This document shows positions 1-6,826 of a stretch of DNA of 13,894 bases, in pieces; within the stretch, counting starts at the first letter, position 1; each line of letters starts with the position of its first letter. Source of the DNA: Bacteroidota bacterium (GTDB lineage Bacteria > Bacteroidota > Bacteroidia > Flavobacteriales > Flavobacteriaceae); assembly GCA_015767395.1 (NCBI GenBank), contig JADWMI010000039.1, positions 1-13,894 of the forward strand, given 5' to 3'. Position numbers and translations under genes: made by a program. The notes beneath the pieces are model-generated. The model had not been told where the DNA came from. It worked only from the letters and a program-made list of their open reading frames with translations, and searched no databases.

Positions 1-819
1 GCTGATGAGGTTTTAAGTTTTGGTGTTGAGGTGAAAAGTTTTACTTTTAATCAGCTTATTAAAGAATCGTACATCGCTGAGTTTGAGAAATTAATTGATG
101 GTGAGCCTGATGCTGTTATAATCACACCTTTATTTTTAAATGAAACTAAAAAGTTTGTAAAAGTTTTAGAAGAAAAAAATATCCCTTATTTATTTTTAAA
201 TATAGATATTGATGGGTTTAATAATATATCATTTATTGGGCAAGATTCTTATCAAGGAGGTTATCTTTCTGGTAAATTAATGCATTTAAGTACTGGTGAT
301 AATGCAACTTACTTGATTGCACAAACCAAATCTAAATTTCAAAATAATAGTGTAATAGAAAGGCGTGTAATTGGCTTTTCAACTTACTTTAAAGATCATA
401 AAATTCCTTTTCGAACAATATCACTAAATTTTGAAAATTTGGATGAATTGGAAATGGTGAAAAATAATCTTTTAGAAGTTTTTAAAGAGCATAAAGACAT
501 TAAAGGTGTTCTGGTTCCTTCAAGTAGAATTGCTACTATTTCAAAATGTATTGAAAATAAACAATTAAAAAAATTAAGATTGATTGGTTTTGATACAACC
601 GAACAAAATGTAACTTGTTTGGGGAGAAATGAAATTACTTTTCTAATTTCTCAAAAATCTTTTAATCAAGGGTTTAAATCTGTTAAAATGATGGTAGATT
701 TTTTAATTCAAAACAGTCTCCCTCCGCTTAAAGTTTATTCTCCTATTGAGATTATTACAAAGGAAAATTTAGAATTTAGTCAGCGAAATAAATGGCAATA
801 TAATAGTGAGAATAAGTAA
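1..819 (+). CDS. LacI-family transcriptional regulator, 3' part (5' end outside window)
   Basis: The frame is open from the first base to the TAA at 817-819, so the gene continues to the left of the window; an internal GTG at 31 is not a credible start. The 272 visible residues are the periplasmic-binding-protein-like effector domain of a LacI-type regulator. The segment FIGQDSYQGGYLSGKL, and the tail PLKVYSPIEIITKENL, are typical of Bacteroidota members of the family. The N-terminal helix-turn-helix and the first part of lobe 1, probably 70-90 residues, are not seen. The family binds operator DNA as a dimer and releases it when a sugar or related ligand binds. It converges on the catabolic genes and ends only about nine bases from the broken fucO copy. 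It may control this cluster, but nothing here proves that; its ligand is unknown. It could also be a sugar-binding protein, though the cytosolic regulator reading fits better. Confidence 0.82.
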   Translation, partial: ADEVLSFGVEVKSFTFNQLIKESYIAEFEKLIDGEPDAVIITPLFLNETKKFVKVLEEKNIPYLFLNIDIDGFNNISFIGQDSYQGGYLSGKLMHLSTGDNATYLIAQTKSKFQNNSVIERRVIGFSTYFKDHKIPFRTISLNFENLDELEMVKNNLLEVFKEHKDIKGVLVPSSRIATISKCIENKQLKKLRLIGFDTTEQNVTCLGRNEITFLISQKSFNQGFKSVKMMVDFLIQNSLPPLKVYSPIEIITKENLEFSQRNKWQYNSENK

Positions 820-827
820 TTTTGAAA

Positions 828-1055
828 TTTTACCGTTGGATTGGGTTGAACATTATCAAAAATAACAGCTTTTACACCTGATGCTTCTAAAACTTTAGAT
901 ACTTTTTGAGCTACTCCAATTTTCACTAAAACTTTATCGGTAACAAAAAGTGCTTTTTTATATGGAAGTCCTTTTAATTCTTCTCCCAGATCGTTCAACG
1001 CTCCCGGACCAATTATACTTAATGGTGGTAAATATATTCTTCTACTTTGTAACAT
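828..1055 (-). pseudogene. fucO 5' fragment (truncated copy)
   Basis: The ATG at 1055 begins the same protein as the intact fucO at 3916, with identical residues through the first 69 or so. The match ends after about codon 76 (NVQPNPTVK), where the intact gene continues NVNNG and this copy runs into unrelated sequence overlapping the end of the LacI-type gene. The reading frame stays open to 780 and would give a 91-residue peptide. That peptide would lack the NAD-binding GGGS motif and all four iron ligands, so it cannot be an active dehydrogenase. It is a remnant of a partial duplication and unlikely to be functional. Confidence 0.93.
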
Positions 1056-1135
1056 TTATATTATATTTTATTGTTTATTTTTATATATTTTAAGTTGTAT
1101 TAAAGAATAACACCAACTAAATCACTACCTATAAA

Positions 1136-1380
1136 TCAATTTTCGATTAAGAATACGGTTAAACTCATGGCTCCCTGAGCACCAATAACTAAACACTGCT
1201 CTATGTCGGCAGTTTTTGATGGTCCAGATATAAAAAGTCCAAAATTTCGCTTTCTTTCAGCAATTAATTTATAAGCTTGATGCATGTGCAAACAGACATC
1301 TTTTATATTTAGAATGATTACTAAATAGTTGGTGATAAATGGTAATATACGTAGTTGCATTTGATATTCAAAAAGCAACA
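1136..1380 (-). pseudogene. lutC 3' fragment (truncated copy)
   Basis: The segment encodes the C-terminal part of LutC, equivalent to residues about 116-195 of the intact gene at 3997-4584, including the GPSKTADIEQ motif and the same TGA stop. It has no genuine start; an ATG at 1384 lies outside the homology. Changes relative to the intact protein lie only in the upstream part (for example V to I in QLRVLPF, N to Y in ITNDL-type context, N to I and I to V near LNNKDIC), while the final 46 or so residues are identical. There is no stop or frameshift inside it. It is most simply a broken copy whose terminal part has been kept identical to the functional gene. Confidence 0.93.
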
Positions 1381-1595
1381 ACACCTAATGGTGTACCTTA
1401 TTTATTAACGAACATAGAAATAAATAATGTTCTTATAAATGTAGTAACTCCACTTCTTTCTGACCTTCATTTAAGTACGTTTTAAAAGCGACATGTTGCA
1501 TCTTACTGTCTTAAGATTAAATTTTTATCCAGCATCAACTTACGAAGTTGCTGATTTCTGTTCTAGATTTAAACAAGAAAATTGATATTTGAATT
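1381..1595. other. Unassigned segment between the lutC fragment and fbp
   Basis: These 215 bases match neither copy of the repeat and I recognise no gene in them. They contain a short perfect inverted repeat, CAACTT-ACG-AAGTTG at 1536-1550, without a T-run on either strand, so it is not a convincing terminator. On the plus strand a 48-codon frame runs from an ATG at 1339, inside the degenerate lutC end, to a TAA at 1483-1485; its product resembles nothing I know. The segment may be the original 3' flank of fbp or debris from the rearrangement that made the fragment. Confidence 0.5.
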
Positions 1596-2603
1596 TTAGC
1601 TATTATGATTTAATATAAATGATTCTAATTTTTCAACCATTTTGGTACTTCCACAATAAAATGGGCTCCGTTCGTGAATTTCCGATGGATTAATGTCTAA
1701 AATTCTTTTAAATCCATCAGTCGCTTTACCACCAGCTTGCTCTGCAATAAAAGCTATTGGATTACATTCATAAAGCAATCTCAATTTACCTTTTTTGCTT
1801 ATGCTTGTATTTGGATACAAATAAATTCCACCCTTAATCATATTTCTATGAAAATCTGACACCATAGACCCAATATACCGAGACGTATATGGCCTGTCAT
1901 CTTTAACTTCCTGACAATACTTAATATAGTCTTTTATACCTTGAGGAAAATGTAAATAATTTCCTTCATTAACCGAATATATATTACCCTTTGAAGGAAA
2001 CTTAATGTTGGGATGTGAAAGATAAAATGTACCAATAGCTGGGTTTAATGTAAAACCATTTACGCCATTTCCTGTAGTAAGAACAAGCATTGTTGAAGTT
2101 CCATAAACAATATAACCCGCTGCTACTTGTTTATTCCCAGGTTGTAAAAAATCTTCTTTTTTTACGGGTGTTCCTATAGGAGTAATTCTTCTATAAATTG
2201 AAAATATAGTACCAACTGATACATTTACATCAATATTGGAGGATCCGTCAAGAGGATCCATTAAAATAACGTACTTATTATTCATGGTATTATCTTTCCC
2301 ATTTAAAATAATAAAATCATCGTTTTCTTCAGATACTATTCCACAAACTACTTCTCTATTTATGATAGCTTTAATAAAAATATCATTCGTATAAACATCT
2401 AATTTTTGCTGATCTTCACCTTGTATGTTGGTAACGCCTGAATAACCTACAATATCAATTAGTCCAGCTTTATTAATTTTATGATTCACGACTTTTGCTG
2501 CTAATTTAATAGATCCTAATAAGCGTGAAAATTCCCCCGAAGTTGATTTATAATGTTTTTGATTTTCAATTATAAATTCACCTAATGTTATGTTTTTATT
2601 CAT
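1596..2603 (-). CDS. fbp: Fructose-1,6-bisphosphatase, class I
   Basis: This enzyme hydrolyses fructose 1,6-bisphosphate to fructose 6-phosphate, the committed step of gluconeogenesis in the cytosol. At 335 residues it has the usual class I length. The metal and catalytic motif [17 protein letters not shown] starts at residue 116, preceded by GEDQQKLDV (62-70) and SEEND (91-95), which supply acidic metal ligands. Substrate-side motifs [10 protein letters not shown] (161-170), [14 protein letters not shown] (241-254) and [12 protein letters not shown] (271-282) are all present, so it should be active. It begins 158 bases after fucO, beyond a probable terminator, so it may have its own promoter, which I could not identify. 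In this setting it would turn aldolase-derived DHAP, via fructose bisphosphate, into hexose phosphates. It lies between the two direct repeat copies and could be lost by recombination between them. Confidence 0.95.
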   Translation of the reverse strand: MNKNITLGEFIIENQKHYKSTSGEFSRLLGSIKLAAKVVNHKINKAGLIDIVGYSGVTNIQGEDQQKLDVYTNDIFIKAIINREVVCGIVSEENDDFIILNGKDNTMNNKYVILMDPLDGSSNIDVNVSVGTIFSIYRRITPIGTPVKKEDFLQPGNKQVAAGYIVYGTSTMLVLTTGNGVNGFTLNPAIGTFYLSHPNIKFPSKGNIYSVNEGNYLHFPQGIKDYIKYCQEVKDDRPYTSRYIGSMVSDFHRNMIKGGIYLYPNTSISKKGKLRLLYECNPIAFIAEQAGGKATDGFKRILDINPSEIHERSPFYCGSTKMVEKLESFILNHNS

Positions 2604-2628
2604 GTTGGTTGTTTTGTTTTGTTAATAG

Positions 2629-2672
2629 AAAAGCCTTATCGAAAAGTAAAAACTACTTTACAATAAGGCTAT
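2629..2672 (-). terminator. Probable intrinsic terminator after fucO
   Basis: An 8-base stem AGCCTTAT (2632-2639) pairs with ATAAGGCT (2663-2670). After a 3x3 internal loop a second stem AAAGTA (2643-2648) pairs with TACTTT (2654-2659) around a five-base loop. Read on the minus strand the hairpin is followed by TTTCTATT, a short T-rich tail. It would end the lutABC-fucO transcript before fbp. The tail is weak, so partial read-through into fbp is possible. Confidence 0.62.
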
Positions 2673-2761
2673 TTCATCACTAACTTTTATAATTTTATGT
2701 AATTAAATTAACTATTCTACTGCCAGTTAGAGATGTATTTTCTTAATTATATTATAAAATA

Positions 2762-3916
2762 TTACATCGCTGCTTTATAGATAGCAATAGCATCTTCTAC
2801 AGTCACATCTTTTGGATTACCTCCTGTACAAACATCAGCAATGGCATTTTTTGCCATTACTACAAAATCTTCTTCTTTTACACCCAATTCTTTCAATCCA
2901 GATGGAATTCCAACGGATTTCGATAATTTTTTAATCGCTTCAATGGCTGCATTTGCTCCTTCTTCATCACTCATATCTAACACACCTACTCCCATGGCTC
3001 TTGCAACTCTTTTAAGTTTATAGGTACAAGAGGGAATATTAAACTTTTCAACATGTGGCAGTAAAACTGCGTTTGCTACTCCGTGAGGTAAATCGTACAT
3101 ACCGCCTAACTGATGCGCCATTGAATGTACAAATCCTAAGCCTGCATTAGAAAATGCTTGTCCAGCAATAAATTGCCCCCAAGCCATTTTACTTCTAGAT
3201 TCAAGATCTGATCCATTATTAACTGCTTGCTCTAAACTTTGTGAAATCAATTTTATAGCTTCAAGCGCCAAAGCATCACTCCAGTCAAATGCTCCTTTGG
3301 TAACATACGTTTCAATCGCATGTGTTAGGGCATCCATCCCTGTGGCTGCAGTTAAATCTGCCGGTTTCCCAAGCATTAATTCAGGATCATTCACTGCGAT
3401 AGATACCAAACAGTTTTTATCTACCATTACCATTTTTACCTGACGTGCTACATCTGTAATTACATAATTGATTGTTACTTCACTAGCTGTTCCGGCTGTT
3501 GTATTGATTGCAATAATTGGCAATGATACTTTTTCTGATTTATGAATTCCATCATAATCTTTTATGTCTCCTCCATTAGTTGCTAAAATACCAATAGCTT
3601 TCCCACAATCCTGTGGAGAACCTCCACCTAGTGTTAAAATGAAATCACAGTCATTCTCCTTTAACATTTTTAAACCATTATTCACATTTTTTACCGTTGG
3701 ATTGGGCTGCACATTATCAAAAATAACAGCTTTTACACCTGATGCTTCTAAAACTTTAGATACTTTTTGAGCTACTCCAATTTTCACTAAAACTTTATCG
3801 GTAACAAAAAGTGCTTTTTTATATGGAAGTCCTTTTAATTCTTCTCCCAGATCGTTCAACGCTCCCGGACCAATTATACTTAATGGTGGTAAATATATTC
3901 TTCTACTTTGTAACAT
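2762..3916 (-). CDS. fucO: Lactaldehyde reductase / iron-containing alcohol dehydrogenase
   Basis: The 384-residue protein belongs to the iron-dependent alcohol dehydrogenase family (group III). The NAD-binding motif GGGS is at 97-100 (LGGGSPQDCGKAIG) and GTASEVT at 142-148. The four metal ligands known from E. coli FucO correspond to D195 and H199 (MDALTHAIE), H264 (FVHSMAH) and H278 (LPHG). In rhamnose and fucose metabolism FucO reduces L-lactaldehyde to L-1,2-propanediol with NADH. It follows lutC by 80 bases and would give the cell a redox outlet beside the oxidative AldA route. The family has broad substrate range, so a different short-chain alcohol cannot be excluded; the neighbours make lactaldehyde the best choice. 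Its first 76 codons are copied in the broken repeat at 828-1055. Confidence 0.9.
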   Translation of the reverse strand: MLQSRRIYLPPLSIIGPGALNDLGEELKGLPYKKALFVTDKVLVKIGVAQKVSKVLEASGVKAVIFDNVQPNPTVKNVNNGLKMLKENDCDFILTLGGGSPQDCGKAIGILATNGGDIKDYDGIHKSEKVSLPIIAINTTAGTASEVTINYVITDVARQVKMVMVDKNCLVSIAVNDPELMLGKPADLTAATGMDALTHAIETYVTKGAFDWSDALALEAIKLISQSLEQAVNNGSDLESRSKMAWGQFIAGQAFSNAGLGFVHSMAHQLGGMYDLPHGVANAVLLPHVEKFNIPSCTYKLKRVARAMGVGVLDMSDEEGANAAIEAIKKLSKSVGIPSGLKELGVKEEDFVVMAKNAIADVCTGGNPKDVTVEDAIAIYKAAM

Positions 3917-4241
3917 TTATATTATATTTTATTGTTTATTTTTATATATTTTAAGTTGTATTAAAGAATAACACCAACTAAATCACTACCTATAAATCAA
4001 TTTTCGATTAAGAATACGGTTAAACTCATGGCTCCCTGAGCACCAATAACTAAACACTGCTCTATGTCGGCAGTTTTTGATGGTCCAGATATAAAAAGTC
4101 CAAAATTGCGCTTTCTTTCAGCAATTAATTTATAAGCTTGATGCATGTGCAAGCAGATATCTTTATTATTTAAAATGATTACTAAATCATTGGTGATAAA
4201 TGGTAAAACACGCAGTTGAAATTGATCTTCGGATAGCCAGA
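3689..4241 (-). repeat. Direct repeat copy 2 (inside intact fucO and lutC)
   Basis: This is the functional partner of the repeat at 828-1380, at an offset of 2861 bases and in the same orientation. It spans the first 76 codons of fucO, the 80-base spacer and about the last 80 codons of lutC. The stretch 3711-4107 is identical to 850-1246. Homologous recombination between the copies would delete 2861 bases holding fbp and most of fucO, while rebuilding an intact lutC. Confidence 0.95.
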
Positions 4242-4584
4242 TAGCGCCGTTTTCAGCAACACCAAACCCACCTTTAACAATGGCCAAGTCAACAGTTTCC
4301 AATTTATGCGGACTTGTTTTTTCTGAAATTGAAACGGTTCCTAATTTAGATTCAGGGATACAGCTTATTATTTCTGATGCATTTGGATACCTATTTTTTA
4401 TTTCACTGTCCATTTCTTTTAATTGTGATAATTCTTGAATGTTTCCCCCTACAAGCTTCACATTGCTTTTAAAAGTTTCTAACAAATTGACTTCTTCTGA
4501 AAAAGAATCTAAATTAATTTCAGGTAAAGGCAACAAAGGTGGCTTATTCTTTTTTACTGATTTTAAAATTGCTTCTCTACCCAT
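3997..4584 (-). CDS. lutC: L-lactate oxidation subunit LutC (LUD domain)
   Basis: LutC is one of the three subunits of the LutABC system, which oxidises L-lactate to pyruvate in the cytosol. The 195-residue protein has the LUD-domain core: LAIVKGGFGVAENGAIWL around 100-117 and GPSKTADIEQCLVIGAQGA at 167-185. It is at the short end of the usual length. Where many LutC proteins show a GxHGP-type ending to this motif, here it reads GAQGA, a modest deviation judged from memory. Its ATG at 4584 overlaps the end of lutB by eight bases, which implies translational coupling. The last 80 or so codons are duplicated in the remnant at 1136-1380. Confidence 0.9.
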   Translation of the reverse strand: MGREAILKSVKKNKPPLLPLPEINLDSFSEEVNLLETFKSNVKLVGGNIQELSQLKEMDSEIKNRYPNASEIISCIPESKLGTVSISEKTSPHKLETVDLAIVKGGFGVAENGAIWLSEDQFQLRVLPFITNDLVIILNNKDICLHMHQAYKLIAERKRNFGLFISGPSKTADIEQCLVIGAQGAMSLTVFLIEN

Positions 4585-5947
4585 TGTTCTTTCTTTTTAC
4601 TTTATACCAATCATCAAAATTTTGATTCTTCACTTCAGGTAATTCGCGTGCTTTCCCCCAAGCATTTAAGTTGGAATACACCATAAATCGTGGTGCATAT
4701 TTGAGCATAAACCGCGCCGATTTACCGCCTATATTGTAAAGTGTCCTATTTGAGAGCACTACTCCTGCAATTTTCAATATTGTTTTCTTAACTACAGGTT
4801 GTTTTACATCTTTTGTAATGATTTGCCGCCATGAATATAATTGTTCGTGAATATTTATTTTCACAGGGCAAACATCACTACACGAACCACATAAGGTAGA
4901 GGCAAATGGCAACGAACTGTGTTTTGTTAAATCTTTTCCTGGTGATAATATTGATCCAATAGGTCCTGGAATGGTAGCATCATAACTATGACCTCCACTT
5001 CGTCTATAAATAGGACAGGTATTCATACAGGCTCCACAACGTATACAATGCAATGACGTCCTAAAATCTTCACGACTCAACTGCTCTGTTCTCCCATTAT
5101 CAACTATTACAATGTGCAGTTCTGTTCCTTCTGCAGGTTTATTAAAATGCGATGAATAGGTTGTAATTGGTTGTCCTGTGGCGCTTCTTGCTAATAAGCG
5201 TAAAAACACACCTAAGTGTTCTTCTTTAGGGATTATCTTTTCAATTCCCATACACGCAATATGAACAGGTGCTAAATGCGCTCCCATATCTGCATTTCCT
5301 TCATTGGTACAAACCACAAAACCGCCGGTTTCAGCAATGGCAAAATTTACGCCTGTAATTGCTGCATCCGCTTCTAAAAATTTTGTTCGAAGATGTTTTC
5401 TTGCTTCATTGGTTAAATATTCAGGGTTTCCATTACTGGGTTTTGTTCCTAAATGTTCTTGAAACAATTCATCTACTTCTTCTTTGGTTTTATGTATCGC
5501 AGGTAATACAATATGACTTGGAGTTTCTTCTGCTATTTGCACAATATATTCTCCTAAATCAGTATCAACAACTTCGATATTATTTGCTTCTAGATAAGGA
5601 TTTAAATGGCATTCTTCAGTCAACATTGACTTACTTTTAACCACTTTTTTCACATTGTTATCTGCTAATATTTTATGAACGATTTCATTGTGTTCGTTGG
5701 CATCGGATGCCCAATGTACTTTTATACCGTTCTTTTTTGCATTCGCTTCAAACGCTATTAAATAGTTATCTAAATTAGATAACACATTTCCTTTAATTTT
5801 TGAAGCGGTATCTCGTAAATATTCCCAACCTTTAACTTTGTGAGCGGCAGTATCTCTTTTCTCTCGTACATACCACAACGCTTTATCGTGCCAATTTACT
5901 TTGGCTTCATCCTTATTAAATACTGCTGCTTTTTTTGAGTGGCTCAT
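4577..5947 (-). CDS. lutB: L-lactate oxidation iron-sulfur protein LutB
   Basis: This 456-residue protein is the iron-sulfur subunit of LutABC. The N-terminal two thirds form a LUD domain with the characteristic ITGVNFAIAETGGFVV (about 197-212) and EGNADMGAHLAPVHI (216-230). A ferredoxin-like region follows, with CIRCGACMNTCP (C301, C304, C307, C311) and LCGSCSDVCPV (C353, C356, C360), the expected cysteines for two 4Fe-4S clusters. The C-terminal part (about 370-456) is basic and resembles the LutB tail. The start lies two bases after the lutA stop and the end overlaps lutC, so the three subunits should be made together. No lactate permease gene accompanies them, which suits a role in clearing lactate formed internally from lactaldehyde. 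Confidence 0.95.
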   Translation of the reverse strand: MSHSKKAAVFNKDEAKVNWHDKALWYVREKRDTAAHKVKGWEYLRDTASKIKGNVLSNLDNYLIAFEANAKKNGIKVHWASDANEHNEIVHKILADNNVKKVVKSKSMLTEECHLNPYLEANNIEVVDTDLGEYIVQIAEETPSHIVLPAIHKTKEEVDELFQEHLGTKPSNGNPEYLTNEARKHLRTKFLEADAAITGVNFAIAETGGFVVCTNEGNADMGAHLAPVHIACMGIEKIIPKEEHLGVFLRLLARSATGQPITTYSSHFNKPAEGTELHIVIVDNGRTEQLSREDFRTSLHCIRCGACMNTCPIYRRSGGHSYDATIPGPIGSILSPGKDLTKHSSLPFASTLCGSCSDVCPVKINIHEQLYSWRQIITKDVKQPVVKKTILKIAGVVLSNRTLYNIGGKSARFMLKYAPRFMVYSNLNAWGKARELPEVKNQNFDDWYKVKRKNNG

Positions 5948-5949
5948 AT

Positions 5950-6687
5950 CTAAATACTACTATTTAAAATTTCAGCAATATGCATAACTCTCAATGGTTG
6001 TTTATTCCTATTTAACAAGCCTTCTAAATGCATTAAACAGGAATGATCTGCTCCTGTTATAACTTCAACACCATTGTCTAAATGATCCTGAATTCGGTCT
6101 TTTCCCATTTTTACTGAAATCGCTTCTTCAAATACTGAAAAAGTTCCTCCAAATCCACAACATTCATCTTTTCTAGTCAATGACATTAATTCAAGTCCTT
6201 TTACATTGTTCAATAAATCTTCTTCCGTAGAAAAATGAGCATCCATTCTTTCTGAACAAGAGCCTAAATGCAATCCACGTAAGCCATGACAGCTTTTATG
6301 CAATCCTACTTTATGTGGAAATTGTGCACCTAAATCTGTTCTTCCCAATATCTTAACTATGAATTCACATAGCTCGTATGCATTGTTCCGAACCTTTATA
6401 ACATCATCTGTTTGTTCTAAGATATCAAAATGCTTTTTTACATGGTAAATACAGCTTCCCGATGGACCAACTATATAGTCATATTCTTTAAAATTTTCTA
6501 CAAATAGTTGACAAGCTCCTTTGGAATCTTCTTCATATCCAGAATTACCTAATGGCTGCCCACAACAAGTTTGAGTTGACGGATAATAAACATCAACATC
6601 TAATTTTTCCAATAATTCCAACGTTGCAATGGCAACTTGTGGATATAACTGATTGATATAACAGGGAATAAATAGACCTACTTTCAT
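5950..6687 (-). CDS. lutA: L-lactate oxidation subunit LutA (CCG-domain protein)
   Basis: LutA is the cysteine-rich electron-transfer subunit of the LutABC lactate-oxidising complex, related to the CCG domains of glycolate oxidase GlcF and heterodisulfide reductase. The 245-residue length is normal. Two CCG motifs are present, CCGQPLGNSGY at 41-51 and CCGFGGTFS at 176-184, with partner cysteines in GPSGSC (74-79), KSCH (131-134) and DHSCLMH (214-220). It is the first gene of the lut group, starting about 45 bases after the terminator that closes the rhamnose operon. I found no clear Bacteroidota-type promoter in that short gap. lutB follows two bases later. Confidence 0.95.
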   Translation of the reverse strand: MKVGLFIPCYINQLYPQVAIATLELLEKLDVDVYYPSTQTCCGQPLGNSGYEEDSKGACQLFVENFKEYDYIVGPSGSCIYHVKKHFDILEQTDDVIKVRNNAYELCEFIVKILGRTDLGAQFPHKVGLHKSCHGLRGLHLGSCSERMDAHFSTEEDLLNNVKGLELMSLTRKDECCGFGGTFSVFEEAISVKMGKDRIQDHLDNGVEVITGADHSCLMHLEGLLNRNKQPLRVMHIAEILNSSI

Positions 6688-6727
6688 TGTTTATTTCATT
6701 TTATTTTGAAATGATATTTAATTATTT

Positions 6728-6773
6728 AAAAAAGTAGAAATGTTGAGCTATCTTAAACAACCCAACTTTCTAC
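6728..6773 (-). terminator. Intrinsic terminator of the rhamnose operon
   Basis: GTAGAAA (6734-6740) pairs with TTTCTAC (6767-6773), and after one bulged T, GTTG (6742-6745) pairs with CAAC (6763-6766), giving an 11-pair stem with a 17-base loop. On the minus strand the stem is followed at once by TTTTTTAAATAAT. This is a good rho-independent terminator lying just downstream of aldA and upstream of lutA, so the rha and lut blocks are probably separate transcription units, though read-through could couple them. Confidence 0.82.
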
Positions 6774-6826
6774 CATAATCAAACCTAATTAATATTATTT
6801 CTAAAACTTGAAAAGTTCTTTTTTGT

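Larger units (their letters stand above)
828..1380 (-). repeat. Direct repeat copy 1 (fucO start / spacer / lutC end), degenerate copy
   Basis: This segment aligns without gaps to 3689-4241 at a fixed offset of 2861 bases. It holds codons 1 to about 76 of fucO, the whole 80-base spacer, and the last 80 or so codons of lutC. Positions 850-1246 are identical to copy 2 by direct reading (397 bases). Toward the fucO-side edge there are two mismatches (846, 849) before the match is lost at 828. Toward the lutC-side edge, 1247-1370 carries 15 mismatches in 124 bases, increasing outward until the match dissolves near 1380. No insertion-sequence ends or target-site duplications are visible, so this looks like a recombination remnant and not a transposon. 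Confidence 0.95.

Noticed and set aside
780..1055. Open frame for a 91-residue fucO-like protein
   Set aside because: It is the fucO 5' fragment running past its breakpoint into the end of the LacI-type gene; all catalytic parts are missing.
1536..1550. CAACTT-ACG-AAGTTG hairpin as a terminator for fbp
   Set aside because: The stem is only six pairs and neither strand has a following T-run.
828..4241. A composite transposon or CRISPR-like element made by the repeated segment
   Set aside because: The repeats are pieces of fucO and lutC with no transposase, terminal inverted repeats, target duplications or regularly spaced short repeats.
5359..5640. Plus-strand open frame of 93 codons inside lutB
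   Set aside because: It lies antisense to a well-supported conserved protein and its translation shows no recognisable domain.
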